Shown here: piece after piece, positions 63,112 to 64,000 of the stretch | Numbering within the stretch: the stretch's first letter is position 1 | How the letters are laid out: every line of letters begins with the position of its first letter | Assembly (NCBI RefSeq): GCF_021650975.2 | Contig: NZ_CP091285.1 | Coordinates: 1,488,001 to 1,552,000 of the forward strand | Source: Flavobacterium jumunjinense | GTDB taxonomy: Bacteria > Bacteroidota > Bacteroidia > Flavobacteriales > Flavobacteriaceae | Direction: 5' to 3' | Length of the DNA: 64,000 nt | Notes under the pieces: model-generated | What the model saw: only the letters and a program-made list of their open reading frames with translations | Databases searched by the model: none | What the model was told of the DNA's origin: nothing | Program-made: the position numbers and the translations under genes

Positions 63112-64000
63112 ATGAAAATAATTGTCCCAATGGCAGGACGTGGTTCACGTCTCCGTCCACATACATTAACCGTACCAAAACCATTAATTCCAGTAGCAGG
63201 AAAACCAATAGTTCATAGATTAGTAGAAGATATTGCAGCTGTTTTAAATCAAGATATTGAAGAAGTAGCTTTTATTATTCATGAAAGTTTCGGTAAACAA
63301 GTAGAAACAGATTTAATTGCAATTGCTGAAAAATTAGGAGCAAAAGGAACTATCTATTATCAAAATGAAGCTTTAGGTACAGGTCACGCTATTATGTGTG
63401 CTAAAGAATCATTAAATGGCTCAGCAGTCATTGCCTATGCAGACACGTTAATTCGTGCTGATTTCGATTTAGATACTACAGCAGATAGTGTAATTTGGGT
63501 AAAACAAGTAGATAAACCTGAAGCTTTTGGTGTAATTAATCTTAATGAAGCAAATGAAATTGTTGAGTTAGTAGAAAAACCAAAAGAATTTGTTTCCGAC
63601 TTAGCTGTTATAGGGATTTATTATTTTAAAGATGTAGCTATTCTTAAAAATGAACTGCAATCGGTATTAGATAATAATATTATTCATGGTGGAGAATATC
63701 AAATTAATGATGGAATTAAGCAAATGATGCAAAAGGGCATGAAATTTGTACCAGGGAAAGTAGATGAGTGGATGGATTGTGGGAATAAGAACGTTACAGT
63801 AGAAACAAATTCGAGAATGTTGAATTTTCTTCATCAAGATGGTGAGAATTTAGTAGCTAAGAATGTCAAGTTAGAAAACGCAACAATTATTCCACCTTGT
63901 TTTATTGGTGAAGATGTTGTTTTAGTAAATGCAACAGTGGGACCAAACGTTTCTTTAGGGAAAGGATCTCGTGTTGAAAACGCACAGATTAAAAATAGTT
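63112..64000 (+). CDS. Sugar-phosphate nucleotidyltransferase (partial, 3' end outside window)
   Basis: The reading frame opens at ATG 63112 and continues past the window edge, so 296 codons are seen. 'MKIIVPMAGRGSRLRPHTLTVPKPLIPVAGKPI' contains the pyrophosphorylase loop G-x-G-x-R-L-x-P-x-T and catalytic K-P. 'EALGTGHAI', 'YADTLIRADFD' and 'GEYQINDGIKQMM' follow, and the C-terminal part begins a left-handed beta-helix ('ATIIPPCFIGEDVVLVNATVGPNVSLGKGSRVENAQI'). It activates a hexose phosphate with UTP or dTTP; which sugar is not decided. Confidence 0.93.
   Translation, partial: MKIIVPMAGRGSRLRPHTLTVPKPLIPVAGKPIVHRLVEDIAAVLNQDIEEVAFIIHESFGKQVETDLIAIAEKLGAKGTIYYQNEALGTGHAIMCAKESLNGSAVIAYADTLIRADFDLDTTADSVIWVKQVDKPEAFGVINLNEANEIVELVEKPKEFVSDLAVIGIYYFKDVAILKNELQSVLDNNIIHGGEYQINDGIKQMMQKGMKFVPGKVDEWMDCGNKNVTVETNSRMLNFLHQDGENLVAKNVKLENATIIPPCFIGEDVVLVNATVGPNVSLGKGSRVENAQIKNS

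Noticed and set aside
1..64000. tRNA, rRNA or insertion sequences
   Set aside because: I saw no cloverleaf-like stretch, rRNA segment, transposase or flanking terminal repeats; short tRNAs could still be missed without a covariance search.

Overview
This window comes from a low-GC member of the Bacteroidota, most likely the family Flavobacteriaceae. The evidence is a SprE gliding/type IX secretion lipoprotein, a protein with a type C T9SS C-terminal signal, two outer-membrane receptor or barrel proteins with carboxypeptidase-like N-terminal domains, A-rich leaders in place of Shine-Dalgarno sites, TAnnTTTG-type -7 promoter elements, and an ATP synthase operon lacking atpD/atpC. I cannot name the species.

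Region 1 (about 1-13950) is a class I lanthipeptide-type RiPP locus. An AHL-synthase/FeeM-like GNAT gene and an outer-membrane barrel gene come first, then eight tandem precursor genes (3359-5321). Four of the eight are shorter than 60 codons or begin at TTG and are easily missed. All carry a double-glycine leader. Their short Cys-rich cores contain repeated Ser/Thr-Cys dipeptides. Hairpins with compensatory base changes separate precursors 1-7, and a strong terminator-like hairpin follows precursor 7. The biosynthetic genes follow almost without gaps: a LanC-like protein, a luciferase-like (LLM) flavin oxidoreductase, a full-length LanB dehydratase, a C39-peptidase ABC exporter and a second LanC-like protein. 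Both LanC-like proteins lack the three canonical zinc ligands. The precursors look like mosaics in which leader, central and C-terminal modules have been exchanged.

Region 2 (13959-31377) is mostly housekeeping: an EamA transporter, metG, an LD-carboxypeptidase, a YraN nuclease-fold protein, an ACT-like protein, sprE, a bactofilin, a TonB-dependent receptor with a structured 5' region, and the ATP synthase operon (atpZ-like, a small membrane protein, atpB-E-F-H-A-G). Hairpins lie after atpE and between atpA and atpG, where subunit stoichiometry drops.

Region 3 (31463-40069) is a compact operon-like group. It holds a coiled-coil protein, a membrane coiled-coil protein, a periplasmic binding protein fused to an OmpA peptidoglycan-binding domain, an ABC permease and ATPase, a phytanoyl-CoA-dioxygenase-like enzyme, a CbbX-type AAA+ ATPase and a porin. 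Region 4 (40277-51605) holds a T9SS metallopeptidase, two divergent S9 serine peptidases, a GNAT, a lipoprotein and a polysaccharide flippase.

Region 5 (51680-60587, minus strand) is a membrane-stress-like operon: YbjN-like, PspA/IM30, a YqiJ/NfeD-like OB-fold membrane protein, a YqiK-like flotillin and a 1602-residue AAA ATPase. A divergent XRE regulator faces it across an inverted repeat. Regions 3 and 5 may be two halves of one envelope-maintenance system; that is inference. The window ends with dut, a glycoside-hydrolase-like lipoprotein and a sugar-nucleotidyltransferase cut by the right edge. No tRNA, rRNA, insertion sequence or CRISPR array was recognised.
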